A stretch of DNA of 64,000 nt, taken from positions 19,360,001 through 19,424,000 of the forward strand of contig CM076270.1 in the NCBI GenBank assembly GCA_038380795.1, read 5' to 3'. Every line of letters starts with the position of its first letter. Position 1 is the stretch's first letter. Both the position numbers and the translations under genes were made by a program. The notes below the pieces were generated by a model. The model did no database searches. It saw only the letters and a list, made by a program, of their open reading frames with translations, and was not told the origin of the DNA. This document shows positions 1 to 13,032 of this stretch, in pieces. Source of the DNA: Pyrocephalus nanus (lineage: Eukaryota; Chordata; Aves; Passeriformes; Tyrannidae).

Positions 1-1817
1 AACTGGGATCCCAAATGCCATCCCAAGCTCTGAAATTGCATCCATCGCTTCTCATATTTCAACACCAACAAGACTTTTGGCCTCCATCTATTACATAAAC
101 TCACCAATCTCTCCTCTTGCTGTTCAGTCATTACAAGATGAAGAGATTTGAGACCCCTATTTTCCATTTCACCTTTCCCTGATACATCCCCAGTTTAATC
201 TTCCTGTTGCTTAGTTATTGCAAAAATGGGCAAAACCAACCACTGTGAAGCTGAGTGTGCTTTCTTCTGAAGAAATATTGCAACGTAGAAAGGAACTTCA
301 AGTTGCCATGTTAGTGCTAGAATATAAAACAATGTCCACCATGTCCTAAGGATTAAACAAAGCAGCAAGAAAGAAAGAGAATGAACTTCACTTTGCCATA
401 AATGTATTTGTTGGCTTTTTCTGGCTAACCAGTATACCTAATAATTTGTTAATTGCCCAGCTCTTTGCCTGAGGTCAGAGTCCTCCTTGTTGTCTTAGTG
501 GATTTTTCTATTTTCTTCTCCAGGAAGAAACTGTAGAAAAAAACTTGAATCTCATTGATATCTGGGGATTTTACAGAAGGCAGGGCAGGAAAGAGTTTTG
601 TGTGTGTGGATTTTGTTTGGTTTTGTAAGGGGTTCTTTTAAATAATCCCTTCTGATTCAATTTGTTGTCTCTTTAAGTGTCAACTCTCTGTCTTTGAGGT
701 GAATTCTGTTAACTCACCAGGTGTTTTCCTCAGCATTTGGTGCACACAACTGAATAATAGGTACAAAAATTACTTTACGGATGAGTTTGGTAACAATGTG
801 GTAGATATTCCTGAGTGCAGTGCTCCCTCCTGCCTGGGGAGAACATCCTTCGAATTGCAGTTTGTTTAGCTATCACCACTGTATTACTCAGGGAGGAGCT
901 CCAAAGACAGAACATTCAGATTGTGCCTGCAGGAGGAAAATGCTGTTTATAAGCAAAGCAAAGCTAAGCCTGTTACATTTTCCCCTTCCTTTTTATTTTG
1001 TATCTTCCTACTTACCAAAAAATCAGGAGATGGATGGTGGGAGGGATGCATGTGGAAAAGGTTCAGGAATAAGACACTCTGATGATAAATGGGGTATCCT
1101 CTCCTTAAAGTGTCTTTTTGTGTGATCTTCCAATGTACGCCAAGACCAGATATATCCAAATGTTCAGGAGCTGAATCTGAAGGACACATTTTTCTAGAAA
1201 AACTTGACATCCCATTTAAGCATAAGTAAAGCTGGTTTTCATAAATGAAAAGAGGTGGAGGCTTTGATAACAGTGATTAAAATGTAGAAGTTTGTTTGTT
1301 TGTTTGTTTGTTTGTTTTGTCTACGATGTGCAGAATGCAAAAGTAATTTTAAGTATTCTTCCAAAAATAAAGTGAGAAGTTGACCAAGGGTGAAATGTTC
1401 TTACCTGGCCTTCTCTTGGTTTTGTGACTTGTCGAGTTGTTTTTCTCTGGTTGTCCTTTGTCTTGCACCAGAGCTTTGCAACTGAAAGCAATTCCTTCAG
1501 AAGTGTCTGACCCTAATTATGTCTGACAGTTGAGAACACATTAAAAATACTTTGAAAATTGTCTTTTGCTTTTGGTGTCTTAATTGGAGGGATGTCTGTA
1601 AGTGTTGGTTTTCCCATCAGTGAATTACAGTGCAATACACACATCATTTTGTTTTGATATCTGAATGTTTATGAAATACTTTGGGCTTTTGTTAGTGGCT
1701 GTTGAGTGCTAGCATTGCTATTGGGCGTACGTTAAATAATTTCTCTTTAAAAATAAAATGAGCTAAATGGATGTAAAGCACAAACCAAATTAATTAGGCG
1801 TGCTTTTTCTCTTCTAG
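1..1817 (+). other. 3' end of the CLSTN2 intron upstream of exon 2
   Basis: This is AT-rich non-coding DNA running up to the acceptor of the CLSTN2 exon at 1818. The last bases before the exon are a pyrimidine-rich tract (tgctttttctcttctag), a normal U2-type acceptor. The only repeat I can define inside is a GTTT microsatellite at 1290-1318. Short open frames at 820-1125 on the plus strand and 947-1210 on the minus strand have no recognisable protein character. I take this to be intron 1 because the exon it precedes encodes the start of the mature protein; exon 1, with the signal peptide, is outside the window. Confidence 0.85.
1290..1318. repeat. (GTTT)n microsatellite
   Basis: About seven uninterrupted copies of GTTT lie in the intron about 500 bases before the CLSTN2 exon. 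It is a simple repeat with likely length polymorphism and no evident function. Confidence 0.9.
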
Positions 1818-1940
1818 TGAACAAACACAAACCCTGGATTGAGACATCTTACCATGGGATCATAACTGAGAACAATGACACTGTAATTTTGGATCCTCCC
1901 CTTGTCGCTTTGGACAAAGATGCACCTGTTCCCTTTGCAG
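1818..1940 (+). CDS. CLSTN2: Calsyntenin-2, exon 2 (internal coding exon)
   Basis: CLSTN2 is a neuronal type I membrane protein with two extracellular cadherin repeats, a LamG-like domain, one transmembrane helix and an acidic cytoplasmic tail. It acts at postsynaptic membranes and is linked to synapse formation and kinesin-dependent vesicle transport. The exon is 123 bases. It begins with the last two bases of a Val codon and ends with the first base of a Gly codon, so it is a symmetric phase 1-1 exon. The 40 complete codons start NKHKPWIETSYHGII and end DKDAPVPFA, the region just after the signal peptide at the start of cadherin repeat 1. The acceptor is cttctag and the donor is gcag/gtagga. 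Residues such as IETSYHG, NNDTVILDPPLVALD and VPFAG fit calsyntenin-2 better than the LEPTYHG/LRFAG of calsyntenin-1 or the IEAEYQG of calsyntenin-3, as I recall those paralogues. There is no stop or frameshift. Only this exon of the gene is in the window. Confidence 0.96.
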
Positions 1941-2959
1941 GTAGGAATATGCATTGACAGCAGCACTTGAGCTTATGGATTGTATTAGAATTTATTAGCA
2001 TTAGTAAGGATGGGATTTGCAGTGCAGAGTTAATTTAATTTGAAGGATGTGTGAAGGACGTGTAAAGGCTGTGTCTGAGTACTCAGGACCTGACCATTGG
2101 CCCACAGACCTTGAAATGAGGTGTCTCTTACAATGATTGTGTCTGCTCATTTGTTTCAAGATAGATTATTAACACCATAGTACAGCAGGCTTCCACTATC
2201 AACATTTTTTTAATAAAACACAATATTTATGTAATTAAATTTGAATTTCCCATTATAGAAATGAGTCATTATAGTTGCCTAAAGTAATAATGCATAGTTA
2301 ATTTTGTTCAGTAATAACGGCCTCTGCTTTCTCTCTTCTTATTCTGCTCCCTGGCTGTGGAAAAACTGTGTGAAAAATATTTAAAGTTGCTCAAATCATG
2401 TGGAACTGTGTGAGTGCTTTATAACTGTCAAGGCTTGGACAGAAAATTTAATGGCGTTTTTGAAGATTTTTGCTCAGGTTGCTGCATGATAGATGTGTGT
2501 CATACAGAAGTTTTCATTTGTATTAAGTCTATTTTTCCTGACACTTATTCTGTCATATTATCAGCTCCTTAAGCAGAATAGAGTACTTTTGCATGTGAAG
2601 TAAGTTTTCTTTTAAATTCCCTGTTCCATTTTCTTCTTTTTGAAGAAAAAGGAGAATAGTGAGGCTTGACAGCTGTTTTGAAGATCCTCAAAAGGTACAG
2701 TTGTTAAAAACATGCTATCGCCCAAGAATGTTCCTTATATAAGGAAAGGGACTAGTAAGGTAAGGATCCTTGCTCTTGTGGAGTACAGTCATGCTCAGTA
2801 AGCAGTAAGTCCAAGTGCTTGGCCCAAACAGCATTTTACAGCATCATGAAAGAACTGTTATTAGACATTTTCCCCAAAAGCACACACTGGCATCAATCCA
2901 TACCCTGCCAAGGAGGGTTTCACAAATTTTTTTTATATATTAAACTGCAGTTTAATATC

Positions 2960-3260
2960 AAGAGTTGTTTGTCACTCGTGGTGCTCCATGGTTCTTGGTT
3001 GAACAGAACCCTTTTCCTTCTCAGCCACTGGGGATGTTCAATGGAGGGAACTCAATTTAGTCAGAGGTAAAAGCCTCAAATAGTTTGTGCATGTGGGTGC
3101 AGCAACCTTGGGATGAAACCCTTTTGTGTGCTGATCCCTTCCTATGGGACAGAGTTATTTGCTAAGGGAGGGACAATCAATGTCCATTCAAACATAGCCA
3201 GCCCTGAACTGGGAGGTGCTAATTAAAATCTGAGCAGGGTCACTTCATACAAAAGATGTG
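2960..3260. repeat. Possible diverged dispersed repeat, copy 1
   Basis: Three blocks here recur in the same order at 15760-15895: gtgctccatgg, then a block reading gtgctga(t/g)cccttccta followed by gggacagag, then ggtca...tacaaaa. The spacing differs by indels. I do not recognise the family. An old LTR or LINE fragment is possible, and the resemblance could still be chance because the strong block is only about 27 bases. Confidence 0.3.
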
Positions 3261-3573
3261 CAGGATAAGATGTCCTAAGTTAGTTACTACTTTTTGTAGC
3301 AAAGGGAAAAAAATACTCGTTTCCAAGCTATTTTTTAATGTATTCATCAAGAAGGAACTGTATGTTAAAACAAACAAGAATTGTGTAATGAGACTTTGAA
3401 TGATAAGCAGTTATCTGAGTTGTATTTGAGACCACTTTTGTGTTATAGTGGTAACTTTCACATACATGTGCAATTCATGCTTCCAAATGTTTGTGTTGAC
3501 CAATAATTATCTGTGAAATCTTCAGGTACAGTTACTTAGGAATGAAGATTGATTCCTAGTGAAAATATGCCCC

Positions 3574-3593
3574 TTTTTTTTTTTTTTTTTTTT
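3574..3593. repeat. T20 homopolymer
   Basis: An uninterrupted run of about 20 T. No TTTATT lies just downstream, so it does not look like the reverse of a polyadenylated insertion. Confidence 0.9.
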
Positions 3594-4790
3594 ACTTAAT
3601 TTTTCTATTACTATGGATATTTTTTTTCTTCTTTTGCTTGCATTCCCCTGGGATCCTTACAGGAGTGATAATCATTTTTGTTTTCACTGACACTGCAAAC
3701 TGTGCTGACTGGGAATTCAGTAGCCTAATTATTTTCTTGACTTTTTACATTGGGAGAATCAACATGTTTTTCATTAAACAGTGATTTACTTTTCATGTAG
3801 GAAATCATCCTTTGAAGTACTGAACTTAGACTGGCTTATGTGATTACATTAAGTTCCATTAGGCAGCATTTTAATTTATCTTTGTTTATTGATTTGAATT
3901 ATTTATATTATAAGAAGTGTCTAGGAGGGAAAATAATTTCTGTGTATTCCCTAGAATAAATGGTTCATTTCCAGATAATATTGTACATTTGGCCTAATGA
4001 TCTGTAATAATACAGTAATGATTGAACTCTTAATTCCCTTGAAGGGTCTGGATTCCCTACATGTTTGGAAAAACATATGCTTATTTTTAAAGACTCTCGC
4101 CTTTTTAAAATTTTTGAGGAATTTGTTATTTCTCTTTTAATTTCTGCTTTACTATCATGTAGTTTTATTTGATTTCATAATATCATTAATTTTCTTGTAG
4201 GTTTTTATGGAAAATTTAATTTCTCTAATGTATTTAGTAGGAGAAAGTTGAAATAGATTGAACTACAGTATTAACAATATTCAGTAGTAGTACATTTAAC
4301 AGTGAGGTAATGTGGAGTGTCTTCTATGGCCATATTTTGTTTAAGTGTTGAAAAACTTATTGTACAGTAAAATCTATCAGTATTCCATTGTAACAGAGAA
4401 TGAGAGTTCCTTTACCATCACCCTGTTAGTATTTGCAGTATTTTGTCCAAATATAGTAGAAGGAAAAAAATATAGTGTTTGGAAACATTTTGCATTTTTG
4501 TTGATTTGTTTTTTTAATAGCCTCAGATTCAAGAGTATATCAGGGCAGCTTTTGGTCTCTGCTGAGATACCTACTTAGATCTCCTTGAACAAACTGTATT
4601 AAAATGAAATGTATGTGGTGTCTTCTTCTGGAACTACCACCACCCCATTAGTTTACCAGCTGATTGTTGGCTGTTCCATCAGCATTTGTGTCAGTTTACA
4701 GAAACAGACTTTTCCCCCCCAGTAGTATCAGTGTGTATTTGACTTTATAAAACACACACACATAAACCCAACTGGCAAATGAGTCCCTCC

Positions 4791-4846
4791 AACAAACTGA
4801 AACAAAACCCAAATCCCAAACAAACCAACCAAACCCCAACCCAGCT
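4791..4846. repeat. C/A-rich low-complexity tract
   Basis: Degenerate repeats of caaac, aaaccc and ccaaac on the plus strand. This tract keeps two overlapping minus-strand frames open (4696-4878 and 4745-4930), which are rich in W, F, G and C and are compositional artefacts. Confidence 0.7.
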
Positions 4847-5229
4847 GCTGTTTGTCCTTTCACTTTGCATATGGGCATAAGTTCTGCAGGAACAAAATGG
4901 AACTAACAGGAAGCACATCCAGATAACCATGAGGCTGATGTTCCTAGGGGGTATATCTACCTGGATGTCACGTGGACAGATGTTATGTGGATCTCTCTAC
5001 TTTTCTTAGTTTGCTCCATTTTAACTGCTCCTCTTCCATCAGGGACAGGTTTAGGGAAATTTACAGGGTTTATCATTGAAAGATATGACAGGTCATGGTA
5101 GGTGAAATGCGTATTTAGATCATACATTTTTGTATTGATTTGTAGTTATTTATGCCATATTTTTATCTTGCTGGTGAGGGTGTAGTCCTTTTGGATCCGT
5201 GCTGAACTTGTGGAAGGAAGGGTAGGGAG

Positions 5230-5700
5230 TCCTTATTCCTATGGCCAAGACAGGTGATCTCCAGCAAGGAGGAGCAGTAGTCTCAAGCCAGAAAGTCTGG
5301 CATGTCCAAGTGAGTGCTCAGGGGCCTCGTGGGAGACTTTGAGCCTCACTGAGATTTTGTCTCCAAATAATCTGCACTGTGCTTTGGGAAGCACAGTGAG
5401 GAATATCTGTGGATGGGCTGGCACTCCTCCTCCCCAGGGCTGGAGACAGGACATGCACTCCCCACAGCACGTACCAACAGTCAGTGGGATTGCACTGTCC
5501 TGTCCAGGCCAGAAAGCACAGCTCTGCTGCACAGCTCTGGCTTACAGCAACCAGGACGGGCTCTTCCACTCCTGCCAACAGCTCTAAGTTCAGCCTGGAA
5601 GTGGTGTTAGTGTTCCAGCTCCAAGCTGTGCATTATCAGGGATGCTTGGAGCAGTGCACAGATCACCTGGCCCCTGTTGATTGCCCTGGTGCACAAGCAG
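5230..5700. other. GC-richer, CpG-poor patch in the intron
   Basis: Clearly richer in G and C than its surroundings but with very few CpG, so it is not a CpG-island promoter. Five overlapping open frames on both strands occur here, as expected from the lower stop-codon frequency in GC-rich DNA. None has a domain signature. It may be an old repeat whose family I cannot name. Confidence 0.45.
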
Positions 5701-6651
5701 TTTATACATTTCATATTTTTCACCTGAGCAAGTAATCTTTCACCAAATAACCCCTCTGTCATTAAGCACAACAGCAGAACAGAGCTATTAAAACACATTT
5801 GTAATTCAGTGATTCTTATCTGCCCTTAGTGCTTTCAATTGTTTTCCATACCCATTTTCATATTCCTAATTTTTTAGTTTAAACGTTGCTTGTGGCATAG
5901 ACCTTCTCTAAACTGTAAAAAGTGTTTTCATTTTCTCTTATTGAAACTTTAACATCTTTCCTTATACCTGTGCTTTCTTCATCACCATGGCTACTAAGGT
6001 AAGTCTGTCAACCCCTTCTAGTAGGATACACATTATGGTGCACATCAAACCCAAGTGGTCACAAGAGAAAATGACTATAATCTGCACTTTTTTTCACCTC
6101 TAACTTTTAACATCAAGGGTGATGACAAGAGAAAAAGGAATCTTCTGTGCAGTTACCCTCTCAAACGGTTTGTATTTCCAGGAAGGACTAAGGAGAGACT
6201 AACAGGACTAAATGTGCCTGTGAAAATGCTGGCTGTCAAATGTGATCATTTCATAAGGCCTACTTTATAACTGGAGCATGAAGACTTTCACAAGATTGCA
6301 ATAAATGGTTTTTGGTGTCTCTTTATCTTATGAATTTATTGTGAATAATTGAAGTATATGTAAAAATCAGCATGGTATAAACATACCCACTTTCTCTTTT
6401 ACATGCAAGTATATTGTTCAGTCTCCTAATTGTGAAGGAAAGCTTGAAAATACCATTGTAAGCTTGGAGGTGTGAGAAGGAATAACAGCTTTCCATATTT
6501 CAATTTTTCAAGTACTGACTTGAAAAGGATTTTCACATACAAGTTGACATACAACTGATCTTTAAAATAATTAGACTCACCACAGTAGGCTGGAGCCTTT
6601 TGCAGGGTATCACAGACATTCCCCCATCCCCTCCCAACCTCCTTGGTCAAA

Positions 6652-6663
6652 CCCCCCCCCCCC
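6652..6663. repeat. C12 homopolymer
   Basis: A run of 12 C next to an A/C-rich stretch. Such tracts are common assembly trouble spots. Confidence 0.85.
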
Positions 6664-7094
6664 AAAACCCAAAGAAAACTCCACAAAAATTCACGAAGAG
6701 ACTGCAGGCATTGTGTAGGTGCAGTATGGGCTTATTTAGGGAAATCAATCAGAGGAATCTCTCTTTAAAAACATATTATAAAATATACCCAGAAGAAGGA
6801 ATATGACTTCTATTAGTCTTACACCAACCTGCAGGCTCAGCCATACAACAGTCAGCTCACATCCTGGTGATGAGGCTGGTAATCACTTCAAGGATTTGAC
6901 TTTCAGGCTTAGGGGTGGTTTGGCTGGAAACAAGGTGAGATCCACTAAATCAATTTGACAGCATTCTGTTTCTGTGATAGCAAGAGCCCTCACAAAATGC
7001 TGCAAGATTATGGAAGGCTCTTGGAAAGGACAGCTATCTGCATTTCAATAAGAGCAACAACATTTCCTCAGCAATGTTGTGCAAAAATAGATCT

Positions 7095-7470
7095 GAAAGA
7101 AACTTCAGGATGCTTCCAGTCCATCCTCCTGCCCAAGGCAGGACCCTTTATTCCTGTGTCATTCCTGATAAATAGGTTTCTGTACTAATCCTAAAGATCT
7201 GTAGTGACAGAGATGCAACAGCTTCCCTGGGTGATCTATTCCACATTTCACCATACTCACTGATTTTCAGAATGTTTGATCTGAACTTTCTCTACTGCAG
7301 TTTTTGCCCATTAGTTTTAGTTCTATCCACAATAGCTAGGCAGAGCAGAGTATTCCCTCTTTTTTCTTCCCCCCCCCCCCCCCCCCGAAGCAGCCTTTTA
7401 TACATCTCTCTGAAAGCAATGAGCATCTTAAACAGCATGGGGGGAGAGGGGGCTTCTGCTGTCTGATACA
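7095..7470 (-). mobile_element. Old CR1 LINE 3' fragment, minus strand
   Basis: The plus strand reads like the reverse complement of a CR1 3' region: first 'ccagtccatcctcctgcccaaggca', then 'cagcttccctgggtgatctattccacat', then a diverged version of the 'ctgcaatttaagcccattgcttcttgtcct' segment (here ctgcagtttttgcccattag). It is heavily diverged and holds an internal C18 tract. CR1 elements are usually 5'-truncated, and only the non-coding end and untranslated part are recognisable. The boundaries are approximate. Confidence 0.7.
7369..7386. repeat. C18 homopolymer inside the CR1 fragment
   Basis: About 18 uninterrupted C after a CT-rich stretch (ttttttcttcc). It probably expanded from the pyrimidine-rich part of the CR1 copy. 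Confidence 0.9.
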
Positions 7471-9540
7471 GACCTGAAGCACAGAAACAAGGGGAAACTT
7501 TCAGAGCAGTGAGGTGATGGATGCTCTTTCTTACCTTGAACTCATCTCTGTCACCATTTTTAGGCTGATACACTTGCATTTGAGTGCACTGTGTCAAGGT
7601 TAAGCTGGAGAATTCAACCAGTGAGTTGGGCCCACTATGTCTTAAGGTGCTTTTATGCTCTTGATAAATTTTTAGATAGTCTCTTTAAGCAAGGTCAGAT
7701 GTGTGAGTTCCTGGCTCCACAGAGACAAATCATCTGTGTCTCAGGAGCAGCTGCAGATGGAGTCCCAGTCTCTGACTGTATTTTGATTGTGCTGAAACCA
7801 CTATAGAGAATAAGGAGACAATGAAACAAGCCAAGGAGGATGTCAGAATATTCACTAAACCACAAGCTGCAACCACAAACTTTCCCAGATCGTCTTTGTT
7901 ATTTTAGCAGTTCAGAGGAGTGTGTATTGTCAGCTGCACCACAGCAAATACAGTAGTTGTCAGTCCACTTACACCCAGGGGCTGAAAGCAAAATCCTATC
8001 TCTCTGCTTCAAACTGTGAAGCTGTCTGGCCTTCCTGTTTGTTTATTTGCATTGATAAGCAGTGGCATTAATAACAGAAGCTATTATTATTATATTACTG
8101 GCACATAATTTTGGTACAGAAATTATTTTGATACTGTGATTCCGAATATTATCGTTTCTAACTCACTGTCAGCCTGACTTAAAACATGCTGCCAGTTTAT
8201 GATGCCCAGAATTAATTGGTGTTAAATATTTCTCTGTGAAAATTATGCATGATCAAAAAATCTGAACTGTAAGTGAAGCCATGGAGTATTGCAGGTTTTT
8301 CTAAAAATTGTTTTTAATAATTTTTTGACTTCTATTTATGAAGTTTACATTTATTAATGTAGCTTAATTAGTTTAGGATGTAGCCTTCAAAGGCAAAAAA
8401 AAAAAAATCTCTTTGTGGTGATCCTAACCTAAGAAAAAATAAAATATTGGCAATATCATAATCAGGTCCAGAGATGCTGGTTTTGATCTAGGGGATGGTG
8501 CTCTACTCTAAAGGTAGAGTGATACACACTCAGGTTTCAGATTTAGAATGCACCAAAAAAATCAGTCACTCTGACAGTGACCTCTGTTGGTTCGTCCCTA
8601 AAGTTCAGAGATGAGGGATTTGGGTTTTGGTTCTTTTTTGTTCTTAAAGTTCTTACCAATTAAATTTTATTATTTTTTAGTCATTTTTACAGTAGTGAAA
8701 TAATTGTAGGCAACATCAATATCTCCAAAGGAAACTAAAAGTTTAAGGATTCAGGCTGTTCTAATGGAGCTTTTAGGAGCTACTGAGTGGTCTGTCATTG
8801 CAGAAAGAGGAAAAAAATGAGATTTAAATGGGTGGAGAGTGAATGGAAGATGCCTCTGGCTGGTTAAATGAATAATGAATGGGAACGTTGAGATAAACTT
8901 TATTACATCTCAATATGTTAAATTACTTGAAGCTAGAAAGAAAGAAGTAGAATAACCACCTAATTCCAGTCTGATCATCACTTGGACTTAAAGAATTTGA
9001 AATAAATTGGAACTAGTTTTGAGTCATTTTCTTTATAAATAAGATGTAATCTTTCGAAAAATAGTGCAGGATATTACTGTGGATATGCAAACCTGCACAA
9101 TAGGACAGGAACAGAACCTGGCATGAAGAATACTAAATAACCATTTAAGTAAAACAGTCTTTAGTGAAAACAAGTTCTAACTGATGTTACCAGGGAAATA
9201 GTGTGAGTTGTTAAACTTCTGGGCTGTTCAGAACACTAGAGATAAACCTAAGAGGGAAGTACTGGAATTGCTAAGCCTATAGGTCCAAAAATTGGTAGCT
9301 GCTATTTTTCTCTGACTACGGATGTAGATTTTGTGTCACACTCTTTCTTTGAAAATAATGAAGCCTTTCTGTATGAGTACCATTGCCTTTAGTTCAAAAG
9401 TACACTGTGAACAACGTGCCTGAATCTGCAGTGGAAATTTGAAGTCATTTATTTCAATGAACTATGTTCATTGCCTGTTTCTTTTAAACAAAATGTTTTA
9501 AAAGCTACAGAAAATATTTTTTGTTGTTGTTGAGACACTA

Positions 9541-9620
9541 TTTTGCCTTTTTTTGTTTTGTTTTGTGGTGGTTTTTTTTTTGTTTTGTTTGTTGTTTTGT
9601 TTTGTGTTTTTTTTTTTTTC
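9541..9620. repeat. T/G-rich low-complexity block
   Basis: Interleaved TTTTG, GTTTT and T runs over about 80 bases. It is a degenerate (TTTTG)n-like tract. Confidence 0.85.
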
Positions 9621-10945
9621 CCTGCAATGGAACGTTTTGGTGTGAATTAAGACGGTAACTTACTTTGAGATGGTTTTTTTTGCAATGCAGTTGAGTGAGG
9701 AATCTACTCTTCTCAGCTGTTCTCTGAAATCAGAGATGTTTTCTTGATGACCTTAAATTCTGAATGTTAGAGGAAGGACAGCAAATACATCTGTTTGGAG
9801 ATAAAAAGGATGAGGAATAGTTCTCTTCCTATGGTTTGAGTGATACATTGAGGGCTGCCTTTGTTTTGAACAGGCTCATATATTAAAATAAGTGCTCACC
9901 AAATAGGTGTGAGCAGGTGAAAAATGTAAACCTGCTGTAGTTAAACCTCATCATTAAACCTGCAGTGGGTATCATAACTGAGTCAGTTTTTACAATTTCA
10001 GGTAGAATAAACATTTTCAAACATTTATTGATATAAATGAAACTATTTTAAAAATCATGGCAGCAAGAATAACTGCAGGGCATGAGGATGAGCAGGGAAT
10101 AGGTTGAAACAAGAACGATACCCCCGGTACAATTTTTCAATTTGCATAGTTTGATTCTTTTCATTATTTGACATTCAAGAAGTAGTAAACTCGAGCTGTT
10201 CATTTTTGTTTTCAGAGGTATGTCAACCTGAGAATTCCATATCTGTGCCCATCTTTACTTTCATTTCTACAGTAACATAAAGTTCTCTCAGAGGGAGGGC
10301 TGAAAGAAGTGGTGAGAGGGCTCAAGGAAGGAACAAAGAACTGAGTCATATAATGCAAATTCCCCTCTTATATCTGTCTTCACACTTTCATCCCTTCCAT
10401 GGTCTCTCCATTAATTCAACGATATCTACCTCTTTACATAAAATATTTCCTTCTATGTGTGTGTTCCTGTGTTGTCATGTTCTTAGGTAAATGATGATGA
10501 ATATTATAATAGATTGCTTGTAAAAACATGAAGCATTATTTATGCAGACTTAGAAAGATAATTTATAATACTATGAACTGTTAAAAAAATAGTTTATAAC
10601 ACCGTGAAGTGTTAGTAATGTAACAAATGAACTTGGAATTTTTACCACTTAAAAGTTTACAGCAACGAAATTGGCACCACAACTTTCCAGTTTGCTTTAA
10701 AAATAAAATCAAAAGACTTTGAAGTGTATTCCTCAGAATGGAACTACTTGAGTTAGTGTAAGGAAGCAGGGACATGTTGCTAGCTTCTAATGGTTTCTAA
10801 ATAACAGAAACATTTTAAAGAACAGCCTAAATAGATAATTATTTAATCTTGTTTCTTGTGCTTATTGGCCAATTATTCTCTTGTGGAAATAATAGTTAAG
10901 AAACTCCCCTTTCCTTTAAACCTGCTACTTTTCACTCCCAGCTAG

Positions 10946-10966
10946 AAAAAAAAAAAAAAAAAAAAA
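10946..10966. repeat. A21 homopolymer
   Basis: An uninterrupted run of 21 A. I see no AATAAA in the 40 bases upstream, so it is not supported as a retrocopy tail. Confidence 0.9.
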
Positions 10967-12256
10967 TTATGGACTACAGCAAATACTCTCAATAACCTCA
11001 AAGTGCTGTTGATCCCTTTGCTTGCTAGGGCAGCCCAAAAAATGTATGTGATGCTACTTTCATGAAGCAAAAGTGGGAAGGAGAATATAAAGAGTTCAAA
11101 CTCTGGACAGGTGGTTTAGGTCATCGATTTTCTACTCAATTGTCCTGTTTCTGGCTGTGTGAAATGGATCAAACCCATTTGTTTTCCTGGTCTGTGGTTT
11201 CCTCCACTGTCCTTTTTTTCTGTGTGTTTAGACTATATAGAAAAAAAAATCTTGTAAGTGCTTTTATGTCAGTGATCACAGAGCCCTGAACAGTCTCTGG
11301 CTGCAGCACCAGGAGGATTTGCTGTTCTCAGCTGTTGTGACGTGCCCTCTGTTCCACAATCCTTTGTGCTATAGGTGTGTAGGATGTTTGTAGGAGATGT
11401 AACAATTGGATTAGTGTGGGTGTTTAACCTGGGTGAACAGTCCTGCCAGAGACACCCATCAGTGTGGTTACACAGCTCTGTCCGTGGTTGTCACAGCTCC
11501 CAGCTGGTCAGGCAGATGCATTACTGAGGCGTTGCAGAGACATGAAAATAAACTATTGGCAAATAATGGAGTGGGGAAGTGCATTCTTACAAAAACTGCT
11601 GAGATGGGATGCGTTGTGGAGAAGTGTTTAAGGTTGTCGGTTCTCAACATTAAAAAATGATTTCTCGAGGGTTTGCTCTTGGGGTTCTGTTTTGTGAAGA
11701 AGAAATTAAAAGTGTCCTGTTTTGTACTAAAAATGTGGAACAAATTAGAAACGCTTATTGTTGAATAGATCTGTATTCTTTCTTGGCCAGTTTGGATTTA
11801 ATATCAAATAATAAAATACCCAATTGTTTATGATGATAACACATGATGTAAAGAACCAAGTATTAATCATGTTACATACGTAGGGAAATGCCACAGGGAT
11901 GTTGTGAATGGTACTGATCCCACTGAGATACAGTGAGGCAGCAAGGAGAGTTGAGAGAAATGCTGTAAAAACTGGCTGGATTTTCTGAGGAGTCATGTTA
12001 AGAACAACAGGGCTAATACAATATCTAGGTTTTGCTTGGCTTTCATTCCGTGAAATTTTGTTGAAGCAGGCTTCAAGGAACTTAAATTAATTGAGTGCAT
12101 TTTAAGATATCTGCAAATCCAGAGAGGCTGGGTGGCTTTGATGTGGCTACATCACGTGGAAATACAGACACAGTCAAGTACATCTGGTATTGGGATATCA
12201 GGGTCCTTATTTCAGCTTTTGCACAGTCACAGGTACTCTTCCTGCACCGGGGGTGA

Positions 12257-12506
12257 GAATCACAGAATTATAGAATTCTTGGGCTTGGAAGGGACCTTAA
12301 AGGTCATCTCATTCCACCCCCTGCCCTGGGCAGGGACACCTTCCACTGCGCCAGCTTGCTCCAATCCCTGTCCAACCTGGCCTTGGACACTTCCAGGGGT
12401 GGGTCCTCCACAGCTTCTCTGGGCAACCTGTGCCAAGGCCTCACCACCCTCACAGGGAGGAATTTCTTCCTAATACCTGGCCTGAACCTGCTCTTTCAGT
12501 TTGAAA
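12257..12506 (-). mobile_element. CR1 LINE 3' end, minus strand
   Basis: This is the clearest transposon in the window. On the plus strand it begins with the reverse complement of the CR1 octamer tail (gaatcacagaattatagaatt) and continues 'ttggaagggaccttaaaggtcatc', 'ttccaccccctgccctgggcagggacacc', 'ccaacctggccttggacacttccagggg', then 'tctctgggcaacctgtgcca', 'tcaccaccctcacagggaggaatttcttcctaa', ending near 'ctctttcagtttgaa'. It is about 250 bases, 5'-truncated and only moderately diverged, so it is younger than the other CR1 pieces here. The plus-strand open frames at 12132-12473 and 12356-12547 are produced by this repeat. Confidence 0.95.
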
Positions 12507-13032
12507 TGCTCGGCAGGAAGGGAGATGTAAATTACCTTGATTCCTAAATGATTGGCCTCTGTTATTTTTTATGCTGTTGCATCTTACGTTTACTGTCTGC
12601 ATAAAAGACACTTCAAGTTCGTTTAAAAAGCCAAATAAATTATTCTCTTATCAGGTGTTCTGCTATATAAAATATATGTCCATTTCATTCAGGTAATTGG
12701 CCTTTGCAGGTAAAATACAGTAGTTAACTAGATCTTGAGCTGAGATTTGCTTTTCTCTTTAAATGGTATTTTATTTTGAGGCTTTGTCTATTCGTAGACT
12801 ATTTATTCCACCCTTCCTGTATGAGATATTTTCTGTAAGTGCACTGTGCAACTTTAGTGTAACGTGAAATCTGAGGAACAGAAAATGGAAGTCAGCTCAT
12901 GGCTACAGTGATCAAAATTTATCTATAATTTGCAAAACCAAACATAAATATTAGTTCACAGAAATAAATGGGCTTATTTTTGTATAGCACTCATCATGGT
13001 GAGATTGGTCAGGGGGCTGTAGGACATGCCAG

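Larger units (their letters stand above)
1941..5200. other. AT-rich intronic sequence, no gene
   Basis: This is unique AT-rich sequence directly after the CLSTN2 donor. It includes one half of a possible diverged repeat pair (2960-3260), a T20 tract and a C/A-rich stretch. The open frames at 2819-3070 and 4345-4578 show no family signature and look like chance. Confidence 0.7.
7600..12250. other. AT-rich intronic sequence, no gene
   Basis: I see no coding exon or recognisable transposon here. Contents are a T/G-rich low-complexity block (9541-9620), an A21 tract (10946-10966), and scattered open frames such as 11062-11289 and 11433-11660 without family signatures. Confidence 0.65.

Noticed and set aside
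5230..5735. Possible promoter or CpG island
   Set aside because: GC-rich but CpG-poor, with no TATA or initiator arrangement and no following exon.
12132..12547. Plus-strand open frames of 113 and 63 codons
   Set aside because: They are read through the antisense strand of a CR1 3' end, which is non-coding.
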